A stretch of DNA of 64,000 nt, taken from NCBI GenBank assembly GCA_009363875.1, contig CM018695.1, forward strand, positions 66,958,907 through 67,022,906. The letters are read 5' to 3'. A model generated the notes under the pieces. The model saw only the letters and a list, made by a program, of their open reading frames with translations, was not told where the DNA came from and searched no databases. Below, one piece after another: positions 23,780 through 34,632 of the stretch. Every line of letters starts with the position of its first letter. Within the stretch, counting starts at the first letter, position 1. The position numbers were made by a program, and so were the translations under genes. The DNA comes from Mikania micrantha. Lineage: Eukaryota > Streptophyta > Magnoliopsida > Asterales > Asteraceae.

Positions 23780-23995
23780 GGCCTCATAAATACAATTGGG
23801 CCTACCTTGGGCTCATTGGGCCTACCTTGGCCTCATTGGGCCTACCTTGGGCCTACTTTGGCCTTATTGGGCCTACTTTGGCCTTATTGGGCCTACTTTG
23901 GCCTCATTGGGCCTTCCTTGATTTCATTGGGCCTAACTTGGCCTTATTGGGCCTACCTAGACCCCATTGGGCCTACTCTTGTCTTGTTGGGCCTG
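23780..23995 (-). repeat. Minisatellite of ~20-bp units in LTR D
   Basis: About ten units of TTGGGCCTACTTTGGCCTTA and close variants are head to tail. Because the unit is about 20 bp, all frames give repeated Gly-Leu/Trp-Pro peptides, which are not genes. Confidence 0.85.
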
Positions 23996-24048
23996 TGATC
24001 TCGTTATTTTCAGTTAACGAGGTTAATTCGAAAAGTCGGATTGTCACA

Positions 24049-26304
24049 GACACGGTTCATGAGGTCCATGAAAACCGCTGGTGCATTGGTAAGGCCGAAA
24101 GGCATTACCAAGAATTCATAATGGCCATATCTTGTCCTGAAAGCTGTCTTGGGAATATCATCATCATGTACGCGAAGCTGATGATACCCAGACCTAAGAT
24201 AGATCTTTGAAAACCATGCCGAGCCTTGAATCTGATCGAAGAGATCATCAATGCGCGGCAGTGGATATCGATTCTTGATTGTGAGTTTGTTCAATTCGCG
24301 GTAGTCGATGCACATTCGGAATGACCCGTCCTTCTTCTTGACAAACAGGACCGGTGCACCCCATGGCGAATGGCTCGGGCGAATGAATCCTTTATCCGTA
24401 AGCTCTTGCAGCTGGCTCGCCAATTCTTGCAACATCGAAGGTGCAAGTCTGTATGGAGCTTTAGCAACTGGGTTCGCACCAGGCACTAAGTCGATTCGAA
24501 ACTCTACTTGGCGTTCTGGTGGAAGACCCGGCAAATCATCTGGAAAATCTCTGATCATAGGAACATCTTCAACTCTCTTTCCTTTACCCTTTTTCTCCAC
24601 AATATGAGCCAAAAATGCTATACATTTCTTCCTAAGGTACTTGTGTGCTTTAGTGCATGACATAAGCTTAAGACCTTTGCTAGAAGTTTCTCCAAATACT
24701 CTTAAAGTTTCGCCAGAAGGCAATGGAATACGTATGTATTTCTCATGGAAAACTATCTCCGCTTTGTGGGTGGCTAACCAATCCATGCCTATGATAACAT
24801 CAAAGCTACCAAGATGCATAGGGATGAGATCAATTGGGAAAACGTGATCACTTAAGTTCAACGTACATCCAATAATAATAGTGTCAATATCAATGGTGTT
24901 TCCATCAGCCACCTCCACGTTAAACGGTTTATCTAAGTATGTACGTGTTCTACCAAGCAAGCATTCAAAATCATATGAAACAAAACTCCTATCGGCACCA
25001 GAATCAAATAAGACAGATGCATAAGAGTTGTTGATCAGAAATGTACCGTTGACCACATCCAAGTTGGCTTGAGCGGCTGGAGCATTCAGTTGGAAAGCCC
25101 GGCCTCTTGCCACCCTCTGATTGTTCCCGGTCAACTTTGGGCATTGATTCCTGAAGTGACCCACTTCACCACACTCATAACAGGCTCTTGCCTGTGCTTG
25201 AGGTACCTGGCGAACGGGTACAGCTGGAATAGGTTGAGCTTGAGGAGCTGGCAGTGCAAGCGGTGCATGTTGCATCCTTTGTGCTTGCGGTGCACTCCGG
25301 GAAACATTAGCAAAATGGCCATACTTGCCACAGTTGTTGCAGACGCGACACTGCAAGTTTGGCATGTGATAATATCTGCAAGTATTACATTGGGGAGTAT
25401 TCCCAGTGTAATTTCTGGCAGTATTGTTATTGGATGATTGCTGCGCAGACTTAGCAGCAGGAGCAGTGACCATGAAGTTCCTGGTCTTCCTCTTTTTGTT
25501 GCTGCTTTTGGATGAACTGGCAGCTTCAGACTTGACTTCAGTCTTTGTTTCCTTTGTATCAGTCTTCACCTCAGTCTTCTTCGTTCCCTTCCTTGTAAGT
25601 GTTCCATTCTTCACATGATTGTCAGTAAGAGTTGCAGATAAACGAATAGCAGCCTCAAGCGTTTTGGGATTGCTCCCATAAACAGTATCCTGAATCTGCA
25701 TCGGCAGCCCGCCGATATATTTCTCGATCGCTCTATCCAATAGCGTCACCAGATGAGGCACCAGCAGACTATACTCGTGGAAACGAGTATTATAGATGAC
25801 ATTCTCTCCACTGTCTTGCTTGAGTTCCCAAAACTCAGTCTCAAGCTTCCTCATCTCGCTACGAGGACAGAATTCAGTGGTCATTAGGTTCTTGACCTCT
25901 GTCCATGTCAGTGCTAGGGCAGCATCAACTCCCCTAGTTCTCTTTTCCCCATTCCACCAAGTTAGTGCTCTCTTTTGAAAAACACTGGTGGCGTAGCGCA
26001 CTTTCAAATTTTCGGGGCAATCACTGTTGATGAAGGTATTCTCCATGCTCTCAAACCACTGCAGTAGACCAGTGGCAGTCTCAGATCCCGTAAACTTCAG
26101 TGGGTTACAGGAGTTGAAGTGCTTAAAGGTGCAAGTTGGTGGGTTCGCACCACCTCTGTTCTGAGTGAGAGACTGATTTGCTTGAGTCAACTGACTAACC
26201 AAGCCAGAAATGAGGTTAGTTAACTCTTGTATGCCGGTGTTGGCATTACTGTTGCTAGCATCCCCATTGTTTGTGTCATCTTCGTTGTGACGGCGCGGCG
26301 GCAT
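24049..26304 (-). pseudogene. Element C gag, protease and RT start
   Basis: The frame starts at ATG 26304. Gag core landmarks are FTGSETATGLLQWFESME and KRALTWWNGEKRTRG. A basic KTEVKTDTKETK stretch follows, then two zinc knuckles. The first (CNNCGKYGHFANVS) has lost its last Cys; the second (CYECGEVGHFRNQC) is intact. Protease is seen as VLFDSGADRSFVS, and RT starts with SPWGAPVLFVKKKDGSFRMC and MPFGLTNAPAVFMDLMNRV. LTR D cuts RT just before the catalytic motif; the frame then reads about 15 residues of LTR D. The remaining frame has no stop, so C was probably coding-competent until D inserted. Confidence 0.85.
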
Positions 26305-27840
26305 GTTTCTGAGAAATTAGAAACATGTTACTACCGTTTACAACGCAAGTCATACACACAATGGTCAATTGAGTTCATTCAAACAGTTAGGATTACATAT
26401 AGGAACTATATTTCTCTCCTATCTGTCATTAAACTCATAACATTTATAAATTTCCTATTATTATACTAAGTGTCCTAGTTGGTCATAACTAGTATTAACT
26501 AACTATTCCTAAGTTCCATACATTCTCCACCCTATACCAACACTGACAACCTCCCGATGCAATGCAACAAGCTTATATATAGGGCAAATGCAGAGGTAGA
26601 TCACAATCTCCCCTACACCGTCCCACCACTGTTCCATTGCACCACGATTATGCCTTTGTTAGTGTTTAGGGTGTATCATGTATCTCACCATAGTTTCACT
26701 TCACAACCCTTATCCCAGGTAGGATAATTTTGAGTGAAGTGGTCTCTAGTTCCCTTGGACAATTAGGTTCACCTAATGTCTAAGTTCACCTGACATGTAG
26801 GTTTGCCTATTTCTAAGTTCACCTAATGTCTAAGTTCACCTGACATTAAAGTTCCCCTAATGTCTAAGTTCACTAAATTGCATACCAAATCTCAATGTTC
26901 ATAATCATTAATAAGGGTCCATATCATCACCGAGTGCTCTTATTGTCACTAAGTGTTCATATCTTCCCTACAATTTATTCTCATCAAGTGTCCATACCAT
27001 CACTAAGTGTTAGTATCATCACTATGCGCTTATAAAATCACCAAGTGTCTATATCATCATCCAAGTCTACAACCAATCACTAAGTGTTCGCGTCGTTCAT
27101 TGATCCTATGCACCCTACGTGTTCAATGAGTGTGTTTATAAATAAGTTTATATGTGTCCATCAAATGTGATCATCCAAAGTGTCAATCCAAACCATTCTC
27201 AACAAACATACCATCAACAATCCATCAATCATACCCTTACAACAATTCCTAGTAATATCCTAATAATATCCTATGTTCCTGACACTGACAGACCCCCGAT
27301 ATACCACAAATGGTATATGTATAGGGCATATGCAAGGGTAGATCGCAACCTCCCTTACATCGTCCCACCACCTTTGTAGTATACCACGAGTGTGTCCTTG
27401 TCTGGAGATCAAGAGATCTAACAGATAATTCCTAAAGCAGATAAATTTCTAAGCAGTTAAGTTCTTAAGCAGATAAGTGTCCCAAACGGGTAGTTCCCTT
27501 ATTCTTCAATACTGACATCCACCCGATGTACTGTAAATGGTATATGTATAGGGCATATGATAAGGGTAGGTCGCAACCGCCCAAACCACCGTCCCACCAC
27601 CTTTACAATACACCACGAGTATGTCCTTATCGAGTCATTAGAGCACAAGTAAACAAATAATACATGCGAATCAGATATATAGCAGGAGTTCAGTTAACAT
27701 GTAATAAACACATAAGCATGAAATCCTGAATATACTAACTAGTGTATGAAATAGTTCATACTAGGGTATCCTACGGTTATAGACTAGGTCAACCATTTCT
27801 AGTAACCTAATTCCCTATAACCCAGTCTCTGATACCAATC
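26305..27840 (-). other. Element C untranslated leader, first unit
   Basis: Nearly identical copy of 14924-16459, with the primer-binding site at 27827-27837. Hairpin modules a, b and c are at about 26542-26656, 27283-27401 and 27510-27631. The short tandem repeats are at 26761-27091. Confidence 0.7.
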
Positions 27841-30187
27841 TGTAACACCCCGACCGATGGCGGAAACGTCGGGATGCCACGAGGGATGTGTAGATTGTTC
27901 AAAAGCTCGTGGGCATCTAAATCAAATCATCATATAACATTCCATCAACCAAATTAATTACACAAAAATCATGTTCATCATGAAATAGTTACAACAATTA
28001 CAAAAGCGAATTAGCTATCTAACTAAATTCTGAACGCCAGAATTTTAGTTAATTAACTAAGTCCAAGATCCTATATGATGATGTCCAAAAGTGTAGGTTC
28101 CATCTTCATCAACCTACTTAGCCTCATTACCTGAAACATGTAAAAATCAAGTGTCAACTACAAAGTAGTTGGTGAGTAATCATAAGTTTTATACTGAAAA
28201 GATTTTATAAAAATGAATTTAAAAGTTTAAGTTCAAAAATAGTTTTATAAAAGGTTTAGATACAATGAGTATAAGTGCTTATGATTTTCCGAGAAAATCC
28301 ACCATAATACATGTATGAGATAATTCAACCAATCTCCAAACTCAACAATCAAACACATACACAAGCACGTAATCACATATCCTATCAGTCATAGTCAATC
28401 ATAGATATTCAAAGTCAATCATAGATAATCAAACCTCAAACCAGTCAACCAATCTCAACATCAATATTCTCAAATAATGTCCGTGACTATACATGATCAT
28501 TATGTAATTAACATAAGTTAAAAACATGATCCATGGAGTGGTAGCTAACCACGTGACTATACATGAAGTCAAAGCAATTAACCGAAGTTAAAGGCGATGA
28601 TTCACGGAGTGGAAACCATCCACGTGACAATACATGATGTCAAAGCAATTAACCGAAGTTAAAAGCAATGATTCACGGAGTTTGTGGCAATACATGTAAT
28701 CGTTGTTATCGACCGAAGTCAATGACAATGTTTACACGGATATATATGTAAGAGATAATCCATAAGTAATGATAATTTTAAATGTGAATATCATATTGAT
28801 AAACAGGTATTAACCTTGTGTTATCAAAATAATATTAAATCTGGTATACATGCTTCACCTCCGAGTTTTAAATCAAAATAGTTTAAAGAAAGGGAGGTTA
28901 TGAGAACTCACCTGAGTCCTTAGATTTAATGATCTTGTAATATGCGCGCTCACGTACGAGAAATTAGACAACTCAACAACCTTCAAATCGTGGTTAGCCG
29001 CCGGGTTTCTTCGTATCCTCTTGTAGCTCTCGTTCACACGGTCGTTTAGAGCCAAAGATCACTTGAATCCGTCGGGTAACGAGCGAGATAGGTTAGAGAG
29101 AAGGTAGAGAGAAAGTGTGTGTGTTCTTAGAGAGAGAGTGGGTGTAGAGAAAATGAGAGAAAAAGAAGGAGGTTTCCTTCCTTTATCGCGTGTAGTCACC
29201 CCGTGTTCGGTCTCGTTTTTATCGCGTTAAATAAATAAATTGCTCGGTTTTGATCACAAAATGTATCTAAAGCCCAAGTCTTTTAAATAAATATGTTTTG
29301 TTGTATTAAAATGATTTTAAGAAAATCGTTTAAATAAATTGTCTCCGTTTATTTTTATTAAATCAATTATTTAAATAAATAAATTAATTTGTTCGAATTC
29401 GTTTTAGGTTGTGGTTCCAAATAAATATTTTTAGTTTCCAATATTTAATTTAATATCATTTGATATTATTTAATTATCTCGTCGAAACGCGTTACTCGCG
29501 TACGTATTCGTAAAGATCGTCATCTTTGCGAATTCAACGCTCGTATCGTATTTCGATTCGATTTACAGTTTATGGAATATTGTTTCAGTATATTATTCTT
29601 AATAATTATATTCGTGTGAATCGTCACTCACGCGAATACATTATTAAGTTAATATTTCTGAATCAACATTCGCGTTTAAGTAATGTTCGTAACCTCACTT
29701 CGCGTAATTAATTCCCATTATTTATTGACTTTAATATTATTATTCCCAAACCAAAACCCACTAAACCCTAGTCACTGACACATCCATGATAGACCGAAAT
29801 ATGCATATGTATAGGGCATATGCAGAGGTAGATCGCAACCTCCCCTACACCGTCCCACCGCTATTTCGATAAACCATGGCCATGTGTCCTTGACTACGTT
29901 TAGCAACCAGACCATAACAAACTCCCAGTTCCATCCCAATTCCATTCCAACCAATAATCCATAATCAGTATAATGTAACTGCGATAAACTCTCTGGTCCT
30001 GTTTAGTTGGGTTACAACTAAACTTCCCATGGTTTACGCGCATAATATGTTATAAACATGCATACCAGTAACACTGATAATCATCAATTAGTGTGTCAAT
30101 ATTAATAATTATAAAATCTCAGGTCGTAACAGTACAATCGTACGGATGTATGGATGTACGGACAACCTAAAGTACAGTGATGTTCCA
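27841..30187 (-). repeat. 5' LTR of element C (first unit)
   Basis: The ends are TGTAACACCCC and GATGTTCCA, the last with one substitution against the partner LTR. It is 2347 bp, includes the ~65-bp tandem repeat (28476-28741) and hairpin module d at about 29775-29896. Beyond 30187 LTR B sequence resumes (GCAGGTAAACTG). Confidence 0.85.
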
Positions 30188-30455
30188 GCAGGTAAACTGT
30201 AATCGCCGGTGAGGACACTTGTGGAATACTTGCACTTGAATAAATTAGTTTTGTAATTAAATAAACTTAGTTGTAGACTGTAATGTAGATGTTAATGACG
30301 AACATTCTAATGTATTTACTTTAAGTTAATCTGTGTGCTTGTGATATCGGATCAAGTAAGTCACACCTCACCTCAGAGACATCACCATTATGCTTCCGCA
30401 ACCAGTTCAGTGACATCATACAAGAGGTGACGAGAGGTGGGGGTGTGACAATTTA

Positions 30456-30866
30456 AGCATGAAATGGGAACAAAGTTTGAAATCTCAAACCTAGGTAAGC
30501 TCACATATTACCTGGGAATTGAAGTATCCCAAAATGGAAAAGGAATTAGTCTGAAACAAGAAAGCTATGCGAAGAAGATCCTCAGTGAAGCAAGAATGGA
30601 AGATTGTAATCCAGCACACTGTCCTATGGATCAAAATCTTAAATTATCGAATCATGAAAAGGAACCAACAGTGGATGCAAAGGAATTCAGAAAGATAGTT
30701 AGGTGTCTACGATATCTTTTGCACACATGACCTGATCTCGCTTACCCAGTTGGGGTGGTGAGCTGCTTCATGCAAGAACCCAAGCAGTCTCATGGGGCAG
30801 CAATCAAACAAATTTTGAGATACTTGAAAGGAACTATGGGTTATTGAATTGTGTATACATGGGGAT
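30456..30866 (+). pseudogene. Second copy of copia A RT (3' part)
   Basis: The sequence duplicates 3714-4123 and keeps the base missing near 3779 in the first copy, so YYLGIEVSQNGKGISLKQ reads through here. A TGA at 30728 is shared by both copies and so predates the duplication. It ends at the same gypsy A insertion point as the first copy. Confidence 0.85.
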
Positions 30867-32070
30867 TGATGTGTGTTTGATTTTCATGTGTTTTAACAAT
30901 TTAAAGTTGTGTTTTTATGTGCATTTTTATGTGCATTTTATGTGGAACAATGATACCTTGAAATAAAATTGTGAATTGCGGGTTAAAACACATTAGACGG
31001 ATGCCCGGGGATGTTAACGAGGTGAAAAGATGCACAGATGGATCAGAAACTGTCGAGAAAAGATCAGAACTTCGGAAGCGCATATCTTGAGCTAGAGGAA
31101 GAGTTACGGAATCCATAATATATGAAAAATGAGTTTCTCGACAAGACGAAGCCATAGGTGAAGTCAGACTGGGCGTAGGATACGCCCAAAAATTCAGCGT
31201 TGAGAGGAATTTTACACCATTTGGTTTGGCCCAGCGTAGGCTACGCCCAAAGTGGACGTAGGCTACGCCCAAAACGCGGAAAACGAGTTTTTTACCCTAT
31301 TTTGCCTATTTTCAAGCCATAATCCATCCAAGTCGAAAGTTAAGGTTTTTGGGGCCAATTTGGGACGATTTTTGACAGTTTTTGAGTGGATCCAACCCTC
31401 CAAATCAAGATTCAATCCAAGAATTCATCAATGGAATCAAAAATCGAAGATCAAATCGCGATGAGGCAAGGCTAGTTTCTTCGTAATCGCTTCCGGTTGA
31501 TTAGGGTTGTAAGTGAAACAATGTTTGAATGTTGAATCTAGGTTTTTGATTGTAAACTTGATACGATTTCTTTTTGGTTGATTTAAACAATAGATTTATG
31601 TTTTCGCATTGTGCGTTACCATCAGTGATTTGGTTTTCTTGCATTCTTTACTCATTGGTAGTCGTGTGATGTGTTGTGTATGTATATTGGTAATTTTGTG
31701 AATGAGCAAGTCTTAAACGTTCGTTCCATCTTTATCACTTTAATCGAATCGATTGACAACATCAATTTTATATGATTTCAACCTAGGTTTAACTTACATT
31801 CATTGTGGATCTTACAACCTAAAAACCGGAAGTGATTACCTTTTTCATTAATTGTTTTCAAATCAAAATTAAAGTTTGTTTCTTTTAAACCATTCTCTAA
31901 ATCCCATTCAATCCAAAGTTTTCATTTTCTTAGATTAATTAGTTTGTAGTCAAGATTAGCACTTTCCACTGATTCCCAGTGGAGACGACCTTACTTGCCC
32001 TTGCTATAGTCAAAGGTAGCTAGGTTCTTAATTATAAATTGTTTTTGATTGACCTACGACACATCTATCA
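30867..32070 (+). repeat. Complete LTR of gypsy A, solo in the second copia copy
   Basis: The LTR starts TGATGTGTGTTTG and ends CACATCTATCA (1204 bp). Copia sequence is collinear on both sides, with left flank GGGAT and right flank GGAAT (an imperfect 5-bp duplication). The last 120 bp contain CACTGATTCCCAGTGGAGACG, typical of Athila/Tat LTR ends. Three CGTAGGCTACGCCC words lie at 31171-31270. It serves either as a solo LTR or as the displaced 3' LTR of gypsy A. Confidence 0.8.
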
Positions 32071-32577
32071 GGAATCAGAAATGCGATCACCGGTTATAGT
32101 GACAGCAGTCACAATGTGGATCAGGACGATGGAAAGAGCACAACCGGACATGTATTCTATTTCGGATCCTCACCAATAACATGGTGTTCGCAGAAACAAC
32201 AGACGGTGGCCTTGTCTTCATGCGAGGCAGAATACATGGTGGTTACAGTTGCGGCTTGTCAAGCTCTTTGGCTGAAGGAACTAATAACAGAAATCACAGG
32301 GATACTACTACCAAGCATAGTGATGAAGGTAGATAATAAGTCAGCCATAGCACTGGTTAAGAACCCGGTCTTCCATGGCAGAAGTAAACACATACACACC
32401 TGGTATCACTTTATCAAGGAGTGTGTTGAAAAGAAGCAGATTGAAGTTGAGTTTGTACCGGGCGAAAATCAGAAAGCAGACATCTTGACAAAGCCACTCG
32501 CAAGAAACAAGTTCAAAGAAATGAGAGAAGCTCTAGGACTTCTGGATCTCACTACAACCTCACAGAAATTAGGGGGT
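32071..32577 (+). pseudogene. copia A RNase H and pol C-terminus
   Basis: The RT/RNase H frame resumes exactly at the gypsy A insertion site. The open stretch 32116-32580 shows DDGKSTTGHVFYFGSSPITW, SSCEAEYMVVT, the KVDNKSAIALVKNPVFHGR motif and a C-terminus ending with ADILTKPLARNKFKEMRE. The domain is the standard Ty1/copia RNase H, unbroken here although upstream parts are broken. Confidence 0.85.
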
Positions 32578-32856
32578 TGATTATTGGAATAATTATCTAT
32601 TCGGTTCGAGATTACGTGGATCGAGTAACAAGAGTTTAACAAGTCAGTTTAATATCTAAGAGATAATTATGTATTTTCAAATTATTTCATTCCTAAGTTT
32701 AAGCATTAGTTTTTATACTAATAAGGAACTTCAGGTCTATAAATATGCTTAACCGAGTTCATGGTTATGCAGAGAAGTCTGTAATCAAGTTTTTGAGTAT
32801 TTTTCTTGATAATAATATTGGAGAGTTATTCCATTGTGGTGTGTTTGATCTTGAAG
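32578..32856 (+). repeat. 3' LTR of copia A
   Basis: The LTR follows the purine tract AAATTAGGGGGT and starts TGATTATTGGAATAATT. It ends CTTGA, matching the 5' LTR end before its primer-binding site. Length is about 279 bp. A TATAAATA box lies at 32738-32745. Confidence 0.8.
32738..32745 (+). promoter_or_regulatory. TATA box of the copia A LTR
   Basis: TATAAATA occurs about 120 bp before the LTR end. The same word sits in the copia F LTR at 61614-61621 and in the copia LTR fragment at 49630-49637 (minus). Confidence 0.6.
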
Positions 32857-32876
32857 AAATATTCTTGAATATGAGA

Positions 32877-34593
32877 TGATGCGAGCGGTCAATATACTAA
32901 AAAACAGGACTAAATTTGATCTAATTAACCTAAGCTAAAGACACCTAATCTAATCCTAGACCTATACTTAACCTAAACACCTAGTAATAATCGGAAAACC
33001 TAAACTAGACCGCTCCTAAGGCAAGTGTACCTGTCGGTGGCAGAATAGCTGACGGAAGTCCGGATATCGAACCAACGGACACTAGTATAACAAACGAAAC
33101 CTAGACTTGTGAACTTAACTAAGGTAAAAGAGGGGGGTTTGGTGCAACTGATAACCTAATCTTACTGAACTGACTGAAACACTCTAAACTAATAACTGCA
33201 CTAAAACAGCAATACTAAAACTGACAACGAAACTGGAATCTAACAGTAGTGAGGAAAACTGGTGTACCTAGGCTGGGAATCAAAAGTGTGACAGAAGCTG
33301 ATCTGGACTGATTTATTAAGGATGAAGACTAGGATCTTAAAGAACAGACCTAGAAGTACCTAAAGGGGACCCAGATCAGATACCAGGCAACTCCAATAGG
33401 AATCCTAAAGCTGTAATATATGCACTAGTCAATCGGGTATCCTCCCAGATTCCCCGACATGCAATTGCACTCTAACGGGTGGATCACCTCCCGGATTTCT
33501 CCACCCGTTTGTATCCTAAGACACTAGAGAGCCATAAAATTGACAACTTTGACATGGGTTGACACTAACACTAAGTAGATCTAAGACAACGCCCTCCCGG
33601 GTCGTTTAACTCAAAAATCCTAAGTGTAAGAGACCAACCATCTAACCTATCACCTCCCGGATTTCTAGGTTAGGTTACACATGCAAATAACTATATTTAA
33701 TGAAGTCTAATCCTATGGAATGTGATCAACAACCCATAAACTAACCTAAAACACAAAGTAGTAGGCCTAACATGCATCTATGTGTGGAAAGACCTTCCTA
33801 AACACATGTGGATCAAACATACACCAATTACAATCATTCAACATCTGTAAAAACCGTCAAAGTTTCAATCTTTACAGCTGATTACAAAGCATATATCATC
33901 ATCAAGCATAAATCAAGTCCAAAATCATCAAAGTTCACAACTTTATCATCCCAAACCTAGATACAACCATAGATCTAGCCACAAATCATGCTAACAGTAG
34001 CTAAACAAGTCTGAAATATGTCTAAATACATCAAAGATCAAAACTTTAAACTAAGAACATGTAAAGAGAAGGAAAATACTCAAGATCAAGGTCCTTCTTC
34101 ACTTCAACAAGCCCTAATCAAGCCAAATACTCCATGGTTAAGCTCCAGCAGCTCCTAGGCTCGATTAGGGTTCCAAAGACGCAAAAGAAGACCCCTCAAA
34201 TGGCTGGAATGCGATGAATTTATAGAGGGCTTGAAATTAGGGTTTTAGGGCTCAAAATCAACTTAGGCGCAACGCCTGACGTGGGTGCAACACGCCAGGC
34301 GTTGCGCGCGGGTTCCCAGCAAGGCTGGCGGCCAAATAATGCCGCGCGTAACGCCTGATATGGGCTGCACGCGATAGGCGTACCGCCTAGGTCAGATTTC
34401 TTGATTTTCTTCGCGTAATACCCGCTCTTGATTCAGACGCCCGTTTGCCTTCATTTCCGCTCCTCCGGGACACATTCCTGCACAAAAACACTAAAATGTA
34501 AAAAGGAACTAGAATCGACTCAAAATATAAACAAAACAAACAAAAACCGACTCGAATATGTACGAAAATGGATGTGTTAAAAATAACACATCA
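32877..34593 (-). repeat. 3' LTR of element H
   Basis: The LTR is 1717 bp with plus-strand ends TGATGCGAGC and AACACATCA. At its 34572-34592 edge the sequence is a perfect hairpin with arms GATGTGTTA and TAACACATC. Sense TATAAAT is at 34218-34224, with CpG-rich repeated words just upstream at 34262-34400. Confidence 0.9.
34262..34400 (-). promoter_or_regulatory. CpG-rich repeated word cluster in the 3' LTR of H
   Basis: Several variants of GCGCAACGCCTG / CAGGCGTTGCGCGC lie in both orientations upstream of the sense TATA box. The same cluster is at 47403-47540 in the other LTR, and a related pair is at 39556-39606 in the internal spacer. Confidence 0.5.
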
Positions 34594-34632
34594 AAAATAC
34601 CCACACTTAAACCTTTTTCGTCCTCGAAAAAG
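34594..34632 (-). other. Polypurine tract and preceding hairpin of element H
   Basis: On the minus strand an 8-bp perfect hairpin (34613-34632; stem CTTTTTCG/CGAAAAAG, loop AGGA) is followed by GTTTAAGTGTGGGTATTT and then the LTR. The purine-rich AAGTGTGGGTA is the likely plus-strand primer. Confidence 0.6.

Larger units (their letters stand above)
21144..24048 (-). mobile_element. gypsy solo LTR D inside element C RT
   Basis: The plus strand runs from TGTCACACCCCC to GGATTGTCACA and is flanked by GACAC at 21139-21143 and 24049-24053. On the minus strand it reads TGTGACAATCC...GGGGGTGTGACA, the same end type as LTR B. At 2905 bp with no primer-binding site or genes it is a solo LTR. It carries a minisatellite near its sense start and a tRNA-like A/B-box pair. 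Confidence 0.85.
14022..30187 (-). mobile_element. Tekay-type chromovirus C, truncated tandem dimer
   Basis: Read on the minus strand the order is LTR (30187-27841), leader, gag-pol (26304-18844, split by D), LTR (18809-16460), second leader (16459-14924), gag start (14923-14022), break. The block 14022-18809 repeats 25403-30187 at a constant offset of 11,381 bp. This is an LTR-internal-LTR-internal array, as expected from unequal crossing over between elements. A chromodomain at the end of pol and the gag type place it in Tekay/Del. It lies inside solo LTR B. The left LTR and left target repeat are lost. Confidence 0.85.
12310..30450 (+). mobile_element. gypsy solo LTR B (later split by element C)
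   Basis: The element begins TGTGACAGTTGC and ends GGTGGGGGTGTGACA. It is flanked by the 5-bp direct repeat ATTTA (12305-12309 and 30451-30455) inside the second copia A RT copy. Its own sequence is 12310 to about 13943 and 30188-30450, roughly 1.9 kb, with no primer-binding site or genes, so it is a solo LTR. The ending GGGGTGTGACA is shared with solo LTR D and is typical of Tekay/Del-type LTRs. Confidence 0.8.
1..32856 (+). mobile_element. Ty1/copia retrotransposon (copia A), interrupted and partly duplicated
   Basis: The copia sequence lies in segments 1-4123 and 32071-32856; everything between was inserted or duplicated later. The domain order protease, integrase, RT, RNase H identifies Ty1/copia. 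The 3' LTR matches the window start (sequence at 32749 onward equals position 1 onward), so roughly 170 bp of the 5' LTR lie outside the window. The gag resembles that of copia F at 61.5 kb, so both probably belong to one lineage. All coding frames carry stops and frameshifts, so the element is dead. Confidence 0.85.

Noticed and set aside
23747..24210. Plus-strand frames with repeated Gly-Leu-Trp-Pro peptides
   Set aside because: They follow the 20-bp minisatellite in every frame; no gene signal.
14043..26469. Plus-strand open frames opposite the element C gag and pol
   Set aside because: They are antisense shadows of the minus-strand gag-pol, duplicated with it, and have no domain.
30867..32070. 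Calling this LTR simply the 3' LTR of the gypsy A at 4.1-11.3 kb
   Set aside because: Left of it lies copia RT rather than a gypsy internal end; a solo LTR in the second copia copy explains the flanks better, though both share one ancestor.
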